A DNA stretch of 13,931 bases from Bacillota bacterium (GCA_023395775.1 JAEWYA010000233.1:1-13931), one strand, 5' to 3'; shown: positions 1 to 6,161, counted from the first letter of the stretch. Made by a program: numbers and translations. The notes: a model not told the origin generated them from the sequence alone.

Positions 1-727
1 CGTCCAGCGGCAGGTATCCGAAGCCCGCGATCTCACAGACGTTGACGGGAGGCTCCTGCACCGTAATGCTGAAGGATTTGAGGTCGAACGCGTTCTCACT
101 GTCCGTCGCAAAGATGGCAAATGGAAATGTCCCCGCCGCTGTGGGAACACCGGAGACGGCCCCATTTTCGCTTAGCGTCAGGCCGCCCGGCAAACTGCCT
201 CCCACGCTGTCGAGAGTGAAGCGGTACGGAGACGTGCCGCCGGTAGCGGTGAAGGTATGGGTATAAGAGGCGCCGACTGTAGCCGGCGGCGGAGCATCTA
301 TGCCAAGCGTGGGATGCGGAAGATTGTTTTCAATATCCATCGAGGGAATGGGGGCAAGAAGCCCGCCGTCCGCCGCCTGCACGCTTCCGGGCGTATAGCT
401 CAGGGCGACTGCCTCACCGCCGCGAACCGGTGCGTTGAAATAGAGCTGGACAAAATTGTTCGATCCTCCGTGTAAGGTGGCGTTGGTAATGGGAAGTGTC
501 CTGTCCAAACCCGTGATGGTAAATCCTGTCTTAATTGTGTTGACAAAATCCACGGCGGAAACAGCGCGATCAAAGGTCAGGCCCACGCCTCCGCCAGTGG
601 TCACCGCCGCGCTTTGGAGCGTTAGCGGATCTGCGGCCTTTGCCGGGATGGGCAGCAGCGTGATAAGGAGCAGCAATGTCAGAAGCAGCGCCGGTATCCG
701 ACGCCTGGTGATCCATAAACTTTTCAT
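1..727 (-). CDS. Secreted protein with SwmB-like and putative Ig domains (C-terminus cut by window edge)
   Basis: An open frame of 242 codons runs from an ATG at 725-727 to the left edge with no stop, so the C-terminus is missing. An AGGAGG site (733-738) lies 5 nt before the ATG. The N-terminus is a classic Sec signal peptide: a basic TRRR stretch, a Leu-rich core, and a likely signal peptidase I site after AKA (residue 31). Residues about 35-140 resemble SwmB-type repeats, with a VALSYTPG strand and a closing IENN. Residues about 142-228 resemble a putative Ig (He_PIG) domain, with SLPGGLTLSENG then SGVPTAAGTF. Both folds are common in surface adhesion or wall proteins of Gram-positives. 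It is the last visible gene of the minus-strand operon, 30 nt after the lipoprotein gene. Inferred role: extracellular surface or binding protein. The ligand is unknown and no catalytic domain is visible in this part. Confidence 0.82.
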   Translation of the reverse strand, partial: MKSLWITRRRIPALLLTLLLLITLLPIPAKAADPLTLQSAAVTTGGGVGLTFDRAVSAVDFVNTIKTGFTITGLDRTLPITNATLHGGSNNFVQLYFNAPVRGGEAVALSYTPGSVQAADGGLLAPIPSMDIENNLPHPTLGIDAPPPATVGASYTHTFTATGGTSPYRFTLDSVGGSLPGGLTLSENGAVSGVPTAAGTFPFAIFATDSENAFDLKSFSITVQEPPVNVCEIAGFGYLPLD

Positions 728-757
728 GCGATCCTCCTATATAATGGAACTCCCCGG

Positions 758-1333
758 TCAGCCTACGGTAAACCGGATGTCGTTCAAAATGGTCCCAATG
801 TCCGCGCTCAGCGCATCAAAAGTGCTCTTCTGATCACCGAAGGTGATGACATAGGTCTGGTCGCCGGCAAAGAGATACACATAGGTAAATTTCATTTGGA
901 TGTTACTGACCGTGCAGGTGAACGTCAGCTTCCGGGCATCCTTGCCGTCCACCGTGAGCGGTTCCGCTTCGCCCTGGGCAGCGTAACTGTCAAATGAACT
1001 TTGATAGATGGCGGCGGCTTCCTTCACCACCTCGTCGAGAGTGGCTCCCGCAAACGGCTCCGGCTTCACCATAAAGCTGGCTGTACCCTTCAGATACTGG
1101 ACGTCCAGCACGGAGCCCTCCACCGGCGTCCAGCCCTCCGGCGGCACAATCTCCACGGTCACGGTTTCGGCCTGCTTTTCCGCCGGAGCTGTGTCCGCTG
1201 TGCTTTCTGCGGGCGCGGAGGATGTGCCTGCCTGTATAGTTGCCGTGGGAGCGGACTGCCCCGCATCTGTTGCCGCAGGCGCACAGCCCGCCAGACAGAG
1301 TAGGGAAAGGAAAATCAAAAATACAGATTTCAT
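758..1333 (-). CDS. PsbP/DcrB-like lipoprotein
   Basis: This 191-residue protein starts with a lipoprotein signal, MKSVFLIFLSLLCLAGC. The lipobox LAGC places the lipidated cysteine at residue 17. A low-complexity Ala/Ser/Thr/Pro/Glu linker (about 18-60) is followed by a compact alpha/beta domain. That domain starts around VEIVPPEGWTPVEG and ends with a strand-rich YVYLFAGDQTYVITF segment and a terminal helix NDIRF. This layout resembles the PsbP/DcrB (Mog1-like) lipoprotein fold of Firmicutes. An AAAGGAG site lies 7 nt before the ATG. It should be anchored on the outer face of the cytoplasmic membrane. It lies 37 nt after a zinc-ribbon gene and 30 nt before the secreted protein gene, consistent with one operon. 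The fold assignment is by recognition only, and the biological role is unknown. Confidence 0.85.
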   Translation of the reverse strand: MKSVFLIFLSLLCLAGCAPAATDAGQSAPTATIQAGTSSAPAESTADTAPAEKQAETVTVEIVPPEGWTPVEGSVLDVQYLKGTASFMVKPEPFAGATLDEVVKEAAAIYQSSFDSYAAQGEAEPLTVDGKDARKLTFTCTVSNIQMKFTYVYLFAGDQTYVITFGDQKSTFDALSADIGTILNDIRFTVG

Positions 1334-1370
1334 GGGATTTCTCCTTTCATAGCGCTCGCGTGAGCGGGTT

Positions 1371-2123
1371 TTACAGCTTACTGCCGCAGCTGCCGCAGAA
1401 TTTGGTTCCCACAGGGTTTTCGGAACCGCAGCCCGGACATTTTGCGGAATTCGGCTTGCTCATGGACGCCCCGCACTGACTGCAAAAGCGGACACCCAGC
1501 GCGTTTTTCGCGCCGCAGGCCGGACAGGCGGCCAGTTCCAAGGACGCACCGCAGTTGTTGCAAAATTTGCCTGTCCCGGCAGGTTTTCCGCAGGCGGGGC
1601 AGACCACCGTCTTGCTCTCCAGTTTTCCGCTCCAAACCTCTGCAGACTCGGCCTTTTCGTCGATGTTTCGCTGCATGGCTGCCGCCCGCGCCTTGGCTAC
1701 GGCGACCTCCTGCCGGGGGGCGCAGTCGGCGCAGAGCATTTCGTCCTCGTTATAGCAGCTGTCGCAGACCCACTTATGACAGCCGTGGCAGCGGTGAAAA
1801 TGCCTTTGCGCTTCGTTCTTGGCGTGTTCAAAGGCGTTTTCATGTTCCTTCTGCCACTCGGGGCTCATTCCGTCAAATCGCTCGGAAAGCAGGTCGCCGC
1901 CGCGCTCCAGCGACCAGCCGAGATCGCCGAGACGCCCGCCCAGCAGACTGCCGATCACACCTGCGCCCCGGGTCATTCCCCGCAGGCTGCGGCTTTTTTT
2001 GTAGGTCTCGGATTCCACAAAGCTGCTTTTAAAGCCGTCCTGACAGATGTCGCAGTAAAAGGTGAATTGAAAGCCGGCCTCTGTGGAATTGTCCTCGTAG
2101 TTTCTGGTAAAGGATTGCAGCAT
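1371..2123 (-). CDS. Multi-zinc-ribbon protein with glycine-rich segment (250 aa)
   Basis: The N-terminal part has a CDIC pair (C24, C27) within an FTFYCDICQDGFKSSF context, then a Gly-rich GAGVIGSLLGG segment (53-63). A charged helical region (about 85-107) leads to a Cys/His cluster with pairs C112/C115, C120/C123 and C131/C134. After an Ala/Lys-rich helix (about 138-165) come three C-terminal zinc ribbons: C175/C178/C188/C191, C200/C203/C214/C217 and C229/C232/C243/C246. The ATG has GGGAGG 9 nt upstream and lies 6 nt after the preceding stop, so it is probably co-transcribed. I recognise the N-terminal region as a conserved but uncharacterised bacterial zinc-ribbon family. No signal peptide is seen, so it is probably cytoplasmic. 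Inferred role: a zinc-dependent scaffold or nucleic-acid/protein-binding factor. No enzymatic motif is seen. Confidence 0.9.
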   Translation of the reverse strand: MLQSFTRNYEDNSTEAGFQFTFYCDICQDGFKSSFVESETYKKSRSLRGMTRGAGVIGSLLGGRLGDLGWSLERGGDLLSERFDGMSPEWQKEHENAFEHAKNEAQRHFHRCHGCHKWVCDSCYNEDEMLCADCAPRQEVAVAKARAAAMQRNIDEKAESAEVWSGKLESKTVVCPACGKPAGTGKFCNNCGASLELAACPACGAKNALGVRFCSQCGASMSKPNSAKCPGCGSENPVGTKFCGSCGSKL

Positions 2124-2129
2124 GGCGCA

Positions 2130-2471
2130 TTACCTCCCGTTGTTCTGCCTGAGCTTTTTGCCGCAGGCGGTACATTTTGTGTTCTCAAAAAATTGCATCA
2201 CGCCGCAGCGTGGATTTTCACAGCGCCGCATCAGCGATTTCCCGCAGCGCTCGCAAGTCCCCTGCACGAAGGTTGCCTCTCCGCAGAAGGGGCAGGGGAC
2301 CCGGAGCGATCTGCCGCAGCCGGCGCAGACGGACTGGGTTTTCGCGATTGGCCGCAGGCAGGTCGGACACAGATACCCGAATGGGCTGTCGCTGCCGCAG
2401 GCAGGGCAGAAGCGGCAATCTGCGTCGATATAGCTGCCGCAGTGCAGACAGGGCTGCTTGTAGCTTGCCAT
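2130..2471 (-). CDS. Small protein made of four tandem zinc ribbons (113 aa)
   Basis: The chosen start is the ATG at 2469-2471 because AGGAGGG lies 7 nt upstream and it follows the previous stop by 2 nt. A longer frame would overlap the upstream gene and lacks support. The protein is almost entirely zinc-finger units: C8/C11/C22/C25, C35/C38/C49/C52, C60/C63/C73/C76 and C84/C89/C100/C103, plus C19. That makes 17 cysteines in 113 residues. No signal peptide or membrane helix is visible. The architecture resembles double-zinc-ribbon (DZR) proteins, which usually bind nucleic acid or protein partners. Its tight packing between two other zinc-ribbon genes suggests a complex or duplicated set. The function is unknown. 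Confidence 0.87.
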   Translation of the reverse strand: MASYKQPCLHCGSYIDADCRFCPACGSDSPFGYLCPTCLRPIAKTQSVCAGCGRSLRVPCPFCGEATFVQGTCERCGKSLMRRCENPRCGVMQFFENTKCTACGKKLRQNNGR

Positions 2472-2473
2472 GC

Positions 2474-2941
2474 TCAGCCCTCCTGCATCGCGCCGCATTT
2501 GCCGCAAAATCTTGCGCTGGGGGAAAGCGGCGCACCACAGCTTGTGCAGATGACGGGACCGAGCTTTGTGCCGCACTCCTGACAGAATTTCACGCTGTCC
2601 GGATTGCGTGTGCCACACCGGGGACAGGTATGCAGCGCCTCCGCCTGCTGCTGCTCCCGCTCCGCCTTCTCCCGCTCCTGCTGCGCGGCGGCCAGCTCGG
2701 CCTGTACGGCGGCAATTCTGCTTTTCACCAGCGTCAGATGGTGCGTCTGCTCCGGGAAGCGATCGGGAGTCTCCGCGAGTGCCTGCTTTCCGATGCCCGC
2801 ATAAAGCGCCGTCTCCTCGGCCTGCAGTTCGCCGAGTTGAGACTGCAGGTTCATTTGCTTTACATTAGGGTCGTCCTGGGGCATCAGGCCGGAAAGTCCT
2901 CGCATGAGCCCGCCGAAATTTCCAAATAGATCGTTTGTCAT
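2474..2941 (-). CDS. Coiled-coil protein with C-terminal double zinc ribbon (155 aa)
   Basis: The chosen start is the ATG at 2939-2941, which begins 1 nt after the upstream TGA; an AGAGGA site lies about 9 nt before it. An in-frame start 27 codons further up would overlap the upstream gene. Residues 1-30 are Gly/Leu/Met-rich (GNFGGLMRGLSGLM). Residues about 36-105 are rich in Ala, Glu, Gln and Lys and should form helices or a coiled coil (AAVQAELAAAQQERE). The tail carries two zinc ribbons, starting CPRCG...CQECG and then CTSCG...CGKCG. No signal peptide is seen. It is the second gene of the operon, and its near-overlap with the HTH gene suggests translational coupling. Inferred role: an oligomerising scaffold working with the neighbouring zinc-ribbon proteins. 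The function is not known. Confidence 0.87.
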   Translation of the reverse strand: MTNDLFGNFGGLMRGLSGLMPQDDPNVKQMNLQSQLGELQAEETALYAGIGKQALAETPDRFPEQTHHLTLVKSRIAAVQAELAAAQQEREKAEREQQQAEALHTCPRCGTRNPDSVKFCQECGTKLGPVICTSCGAPLSPSARFCGKCGAMQEG

Positions 2942-2942
2942 A

Positions 2943-3248
2943 TCACATGTTCCTCTCTTCCTCCAAAAAATCCTGCGGCTTAAGGGCGGCCTCTCGGTAG
3001 AGCCGGCAGACTTCTGCCTCATCCGTCGCGTTCAGCTTGCAGAAAACGCTGCTGAACAGCCTTCTGGCAGATCTCCGGCTCAGCAGCATGGTCTCCGCAG
3101 TCCATCGCGCGGTATAGCCCAGCCGAAACCATTCGAATGCGCGCCATTCCTCCGCGCTCAGCAGCGACAGCCGCCACTGCTTTTCCCGCTCCGCATCCAG
3201 TCCGTCCGGCGGCTGCGGTACCGCACCGCGGACAACAAACCAGCCCAT
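2943..3248 (-). CDS. Small stand-alone GerE/LuxR-type helix-turn-helix protein (101 aa)
   Basis: The ATG at 3246-3248 is preceded by a strong AAAGGAGG site 6 nt away. Residues about 30-89 align by eye with the LuxR C-terminal (GerE) DNA-binding domain. The LSAEEWRAFEWFRLGYTARWT stretch matches the usual LSxRExxVxxLxxGxxxxxIA, and SARRLFSSVFCKLNA followed by DEAEVCRLYREA matches the TVKxHxxxIxxKLGVxxRAEA region. The usual Arg/Glu pair is only partly kept (AEEW), and the recognition helix is Arg-rich. There is no receiver or sensor domain, only about 29 residues of N-terminal extension. It is the first gene of the minus-strand zinc-ribbon operon. Inferred role: transcriptional regulator, perhaps of its own operon, or a DNA-binding subunit of a complex with the zinc-ribbon proteins. 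A sigma-factor region 4-like fold is an alternative. Confidence 0.75.
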   Translation of the reverse strand: MGWFVVRGAVPQPPDGLDAEREKQWRLSLLSAEEWRAFEWFRLGYTARWTAETMLLSRRSARRLFSSVFCKLNATDEAEVCRLYREAALKPQDFLEEERNM

Positions 3249-3277
3249 ACGGTGCCTCCTTTCCTGGTGCTGGCTTC

Positions 3278-3306
3278 ATTGTGCGGCTGCCGCTGGCGCT
3301 CCGCAA
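3278..3306 (-). promoter_or_regulatory. Weak candidate promoter for the zinc-ribbon operon
   Basis: On the minus strand TTGCGG (3301-3306) and CACAAT (3278-3283) are separated by 17 bases. Each matches consensus only partly. The only support is position: the region lies between the terminator at 3332-3360 and the first gene of the operon. A promoter is needed here because that terminator should stop most upstream transcription. Confidence 0.28.
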
Positions 3307-3331
3307 GCTCCCTCTTTTGGGAGTGAACACG

Positions 3332-3360
3332 AAAAACCCCCTCCCAAAACAGGGAGGGGG
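3332..3360 (-). terminator. Rho-independent terminator of the membrane LuxR gene
   Basis: A perfect 9-bp G+C-rich stem (CCCCCTCCC 3337-3345 with GGGAGGGGG 3352-3360) has a 6-nt loop. On the minus strand it is followed by a run of five T (3332-3336). It lies 22 bp beyond the stop codon of the gene at 3383-4846 and separates it from the zinc-ribbon operon. Confidence 0.92.
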
Positions 3361-3382
3361 TAAAGAAAAGCGACGGGAAGCT

Positions 3383-4846
3383 CTATTTTTTTACATCGAC
3401 CGTCTGTCGCGGAACGCGCTGCCCGCCGAAGAGCAGAAACAGCTCCGCGCGGCTGTTGATTCCGAGTTTTTTGTAGATGGTTTTGCTGTAAGTGGCTACT
3501 GTGGAGGCGGTCAGCCCCAGCTCCGGCGCGACCTGCCGCAGCGTCATGCCCTGCAAAAGCAGCAGCGCAACCTGCTTTTCACGGGGCGAGAGGCAGGTCT
3601 GATCCAGCGTCGCCACCTGCCGGTCAAGCACGCTCCCCGGTGGGATGTCCGGTAAAGCGGCCGTCATGCAGGCGGCGCGAAGTTCCTTTGACCAGTCGGC
3701 GAAGAAAAGATACTGGGAAAAGACAGGGGAGAGGAGCAGAAAGGCGGCAAACAGAACCGCGGCAACCGTTGCGGGGACGCCTGGCATAGTCGGGTGCAGC
3801 AGATCGACGCCGAAATACAATAGCCCGACGACAGCCATACTCAACAGAACCAGCCGCTTGTGCATCCGAAAATTGCAGAACTTATTGGAGACACAGCCGA
3901 TCAGATAGAATGTAACGAGCAGCCCCACGTCCTTGAGCACCGAAAAAACGTGAGCGATCTCCGCCAGCCCGGTATACCACATGACATAACTCAAAATGGC
4001 GGAGAGAAAGAACACGTTGCACAGCGTCCAGACGCTGCACTGAAACACCAGCTGCGCGCCAACACAGAGCAAAACCGGCACGAGCGTCAGAACGCCCCGG
4101 AGAATCGAATCTGCGGGATGTGCAAACGCCGGAACGTAAAAACCGGTGATCCGGATGGCAAAATAAGAGAAAAACACGAACAGCGTCAGCCATATGCTCG
4201 GATTAAAAACGGCGTCGGGCTTTGATCCACGGCCGGCGTAGTCCTCCTGACGGGATGACGCGGTGCAGAAAATGAGGACGGCAGCCAGCGCCAGCGCAAA
4301 GATCTTTCGCAAAGGCGCGGAAGCGCCGGCAAGACCGGAAACGAGCTTAAGGAGGGTGATGGAGAGCAGCATCAGAGCGCTGCCAAAGAACCGCTCCGTA
4401 TTGTTGAGCACAAAGACAAAGGAGAAGCTGCCGCAGGAAATGCACCCACCGATGCCCGCCATCATCACTACGGCGCTGAAAAATGCGGCTGTCCCCGCCG
4501 GAAGCAGCGCCCACATAAGCCCGCCCGCGAGGGTCAGCCACGCCGCCGTCCGGGATACAGCCGCAACATTCTGTTCCCGACAGAAGAGGAAGAAGCTCAT
4601 CGCACCCAGCGCAAAGGCGAGAAAGGTGAAGGCCGTGGCGGGGAGGTCCAGCACACGGGAAGAATCGGCCAGGAAAAGATTCTGCACATTGACGATTACC
4701 ATGGCGACAGGGAAAGCAAAAAAGTACCGCAAGTGGCTGCGCCGGATGTTGCGCAAAGCCAACACCTCCCGGGCGCGGAGCAGCTCCCGCAGGGAGGACA
4801 TCCATGCGGCCAGGGAGGCCGCAAGTCTCCGGTTTCTGTCCTTCAA
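3383..4846 (-). CDS. Polytopic membrane protein with C-terminal LuxR-type DNA-binding domain
   Basis: The 487-residue product has about ten or more hydrophobic segments from residue 40 to about 375 (for example FAFPVAMVIVNV, LTLAGGLMWALLPAG, VGLLVTFYLIGCV). It ends in a GerE/LuxR helix-turn-helix at about 419-473. That domain contains LSPREKQVALLLLQGMT, then LTASTVATYSKTIYKKLGI, then SRAEL, all close to the family consensus. Such MFS-like membrane sensors fused to a LuxR output are known from Actinobacteria (Eggerthella-type) and Clostridia and are mostly unassigned. The start is TTG at 4844-4846, chosen because AAAAGGAG lies 8 nt upstream; the next in-frame Met is residue 16. It is probably membrane-bound, with the output domain on the cytoplasmic side. 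Inferred role: a one-component sensor that may control the adjacent zinc-ribbon operon. The signal is unknown. Confidence 0.88.
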   Translation of the reverse strand: MKDRNRRLAASLAAWMSSLRELLRAREVLALRNIRRSHLRYFFAFPVAMVIVNVQNLFLADSSRVLDLPATAFTFLAFALGAMSFFLFCREQNVAAVSRTAAWLTLAGGLMWALLPAGTAAFFSAVVMMAGIGGCISCGSFSFVFVLNNTERFFGSALMLLSITLLKLVSGLAGASAPLRKIFALALAAVLIFCTASSRQEDYAGRGSKPDAVFNPSIWLTLFVFFSYFAIRITGFYVPAFAHPADSILRGVLTLVPVLLCVGAQLVFQCSVWTLCNVFFLSAILSYVMWYTGLAEIAHVFSVLKDVGLLVTFYLIGCVSNKFCNFRMHKRLVLLSMAVVGLLYFGVDLLHPTMPGVPATVAAVLFAAFLLLSPVFSQYLFFADWSKELRAACMTAALPDIPPGSVLDRQVATLDQTCLSPREKQVALLLLQGMTLRQVAPELGLTASTVATYSKTIYKKLGINSRAELFLLFGGQRVPRQTVDVKK

Positions 4847-4854
4847 CGCACCGT

Positions 4855-4860
4855 CTCCTT
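4855..4860 (-). promoter_or_regulatory. Ribosome binding site supporting a TTG start
   Basis: AAGGAG on the minus strand lies 8 nt before the TTG at 4844-4846. No ATG or GTG in that frame lies at a suitable distance, so this site decides the start of the membrane LuxR gene. Confidence 0.75.
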
Positions 4861-4886
4861 TTCACTGGACGTTTCCATTTTTTTCT

Positions 4887-4916
4887 ATTTTACCATATTG
4901 GGGTGTCATTTTACAA
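4887..4916 (-). promoter_or_regulatory. Candidate promoter of the membrane LuxR gene
   Basis: On the minus strand TTGTAA (4911-4916) and TAAAAT (4887-4892) are separated by 18 bases in an A+T-rich stretch just upstream of the gene. A small dyad, TGGGTCCCA (4926-4934), lies just upstream of the -35 box and could be a regulator site. An alternative -35 (TTGGGA) overlaps this dyad with a 16-base spacer. Confidence 0.5.
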
Positions 4917-4960
4917 ATAAATTAGTGGGTCCCAAGATAAAAAAGTAAATGAAAAGATAA

Positions 4961-4994
4961 AAAAACCACTCGCCTTTCAGGGCGAGTGGTTTTT
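4961..4994 (-). terminator. Terminator of the tRNA operon
   Basis: A perfect 9-bp stem (CCACTCGCC 4966-4974 with GGCGAGTGG 4981-4989) is flanked by A-run and T-run tracts, so it can work on both strands. On the minus strand it sits about 83 bases after tRNA-Lys, the last gene of the tRNA cluster. The 83 bases between hold no visible gene. Confidence 0.88.
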
Positions 4995-5077
4995 ACCTAT
5001 CCGTTATTCGCTGCTCATCACACAGCTGAAAAAACTGTTGACAAAGATAAACCGCATATGTTCGGATAAGTTTTTTG

Positions 5078-5153
5078 TGGTGACCCGGCGGGGATTCGAA
5101 CCCCGGACCCACTGCTTAAAAGGCAGTTGCTCTGCCGACTGAGCTACCGGATC
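5078..5153 (-). tRNA. tRNA-Lys (anticodon TTT)
   Basis: This 76-nt cloverleaf has acceptor GATCCGG paired with CCGGGTC, a GGTTCGAATCC T-arm and an encoded CCA. The anticodon stem ACTGC/GCAGT holds loop CTTTTAA, giving TTT. It is the last gene of the five-tRNA minus-strand operon. Confidence 0.96.
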
Positions 5154-5174
5154 AACTGAGAAAAAGTAAAAAGC

Positions 5175-5249
5175 TGGCTGGGACGGCTGGACTCGAACCA
5201 GCGGATGAGGGAGTCAAAGTCCCTTGCCTTACCACTTGGCTACGCCCCA
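5175..5249 (-). tRNA. tRNA-Gln (anticodon TTG)
   Basis: This 75-nt cloverleaf has acceptor TGGGGCG against CGTCCCA and an encoded CCA. The anticodon stem AGGGA/TCCCT holds loop CTTTGAC, giving TTG. The T-arm GGTTCGAGTCC is intact. The U1-A72 pair is typical of bacterial tRNA-Gln. Confidence 0.96.
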
Positions 5250-5304
5250 AGATGGAAATCAAAACAGAGGGAATCGGGGCAAGCCCGATCCCCTCCGCTC
5301 ATTC

Positions 5305-5381
5305 TGGGGTGGGTGATGGGACTCGAACCCACGACAGCCGGAACCACAATCCGGTGCTCTACCAATTGAACTACACCCACC
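5305..5381 (-). tRNA. tRNA-His (anticodon GTG)
   Basis: This 77-nt cloverleaf has acceptor GTGGGTG against CACCCAC, and anticodon loop TTGTGGT giving GTG. An extra encoded 5' G (position -1) faces C73, the known identity element for histidine tRNA, and the gene encodes CCA. The G-1 base is included in the coordinates. Confidence 0.96.
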
Positions 5382-5433
5382 ACATATTGATTAATCCGCC
5401 CGGCCTGTACGAAAGGCTGACCCAGAAGGGAAC

Positions 5434-5510
5434 TGGTACGCCAGAAGGGATTCGAACCCCTGGCCTACTGCTTAGAAGGCAGTTGCTCTATCCACCTGAG
5501 CTACTGGCGC
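5434..5510 (-). tRNA. tRNA-Arg (anticodon TCT)
   Basis: This 77-nt cloverleaf has acceptor GCGCCAG against CTGGCGT (first pair G-U), A73 and an encoded CCA. The anticodon stem ACTGC/GCAGT holds loop CTTCTAA, giving TCT. Its anticodon arm is nearly identical to that of the neighbouring tRNA-Lys, which fits an old duplication. Confidence 0.96.
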
Positions 5511-5517
5511 ATTTTGT

Positions 5518-5592
5518 TGGAGCAGGTGACGAGAATCGAACTCGCATCCCCAGCTTGGAAGGCTGGTGCCCTGACCATTGTGCTACACCTGC
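5518..5592 (-). tRNA. tRNA-Gly (anticodon TCC)
   Basis: This 75-nt cloverleaf has acceptor GCAGGTG against CACCTGC and an encoded CCA. The anticodon stem CCAGC/GCTGG holds loop CTTCCAA, giving TCC. It is the first gene of the minus-strand tRNA operon and lies just downstream of a strong promoter. Confidence 0.96.
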
Positions 5593-5623
5593 GCGAGCCC
5601 TCCATGGAAACGTCAGCTAAAGT

Positions 5624-5652
5624 ATAATAGCACGAAATGCAGTCCCTGTCAA
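5624..5652 (-). promoter_or_regulatory. Strong promoter of the five-tRNA operon
   Basis: On the minus strand a perfect TTGACA (5647-5652), a 17-base spacer and TATTAT (5624-5629) lie about 31 bases before tRNA-Gly. This is a near-consensus housekeeping sigma promoter, as expected for stable RNA genes. Confidence 0.87.
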
Positions 5653-5995
5653 GAATGGAAACATGGTTTTCACAATTTTTTGCCAAATGGATTGCGGCTC
5701 TCGATAAATAGGGATAATCGTGTCAGTGTCCCCCAGATCGGGCCAGGACCGGTAGGTTTGCGTTTGAAAAGCTTACGTTAGAATGCCTTACAAGGGGCTT
5801 GCAACTTTTCAAAAAGTGTGTCATAATAATTACTCAGATAATTTTCGGCGTTGGAGGCCATATCAGGGCCATTTACCAGCCCCGGTCTAGATAACCCCTG
5901 AACTTGGGGGGGTGGGAATCCCTCGGTTTATGTGGGTTTGCGGGATTTTGAAAATTTAGCTTTTAACCAATTTCTACGGTTTTCTACACTTTGCC
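5653..5995. other. Gene-free interval with short repeats between divergent tRNA units
   Basis: No plausible coding frame with a ribosome binding site is seen. The stretch contains a 9-bp inverted repeat, TTTGAAAAG (5763-5771) and CTTTTCAAA (5805-5813), 33 bases apart. It also has a G/C-run section around 5879-5930, and two TTTCTAC copies at 5971 and 5981 with a third TTCTAC at 6001. No known riboswitch or small RNA was recognised. It could be a remnant of an integration site, but no integrase gene is present in this window. Confidence 0.5.
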
Positions 5996-6025
5996 TTGAC
6001 TTCTACGCGGGGCTGTGTGTATTAA
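5996..6025 (+). promoter_or_regulatory. Candidate promoter of tRNA-Ser
   Basis: TTGACT (5996-6001), an 18-base spacer and TATTAA (6020-6025) lie 10 bases before the mature tRNA-Ser. The distance is short but workable for a tRNA leader. The -35 box overlaps the third TTCTAC repeat. Confidence 0.55.
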
Positions 6026-6035
6026 AATAAAATAT

Positions 6036-6124
6036 GGAGACGTATCGAAGCGGTCATAACGAGCCTGACTCGAAATCAGGTTGTCCGCAAGGGCACGTGA
6101 GTTCGAATCTCACCGTCTCCGCCA
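6036..6124 (+). tRNA. tRNA-Ser (anticodon CGA)
   Basis: This 89-nt tRNA has the long variable arm typical of serine tRNAs (TGTCCGCAAGGGCA region). The acceptor GGAGACG pairs with CGTCTCC, followed by G73 and an encoded CCA. The anticodon stem CCTGA/TCAGG holds loop CTCGAAA, giving CGA, which reads the TCG codon. It is transcribed opposite to the five-tRNA cluster. Confidence 0.96.
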
Positions 6125-6127
6125 TAG

Positions 6128-6161
6128 AACCCGCTAAAAGCAATGCTTTTAGCGGGTTTTT
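6128..6161 (+). terminator. Terminator of tRNA-Ser
   Basis: A 14-bp perfect stem (6128-6141 with 6145-6158, core ACCCGCTAAAAGC) has a 3-nt loop and is followed by a T-rich tail. It begins 3 bases after the tRNA CCA end and separates the tRNA from the A+T-rich cassette downstream. Confidence 0.93.

Noticed and set aside
1352..1366. Small dyad CGCTC/GAGCG between the zinc-ribbon and lipoprotein genes
   Set aside because: The stem is only 5 bp and has no T-run, so there is no support for a terminator or attenuator within the operon.
1776..2582. Long plus-strand frames opposite the zinc-ribbon genes
   Set aside because: They are mirror frames of G+C-rich minus-strand genes. They lack ribosome binding sites and recognisable domains, while the minus strand shows clear zinc ribbons.
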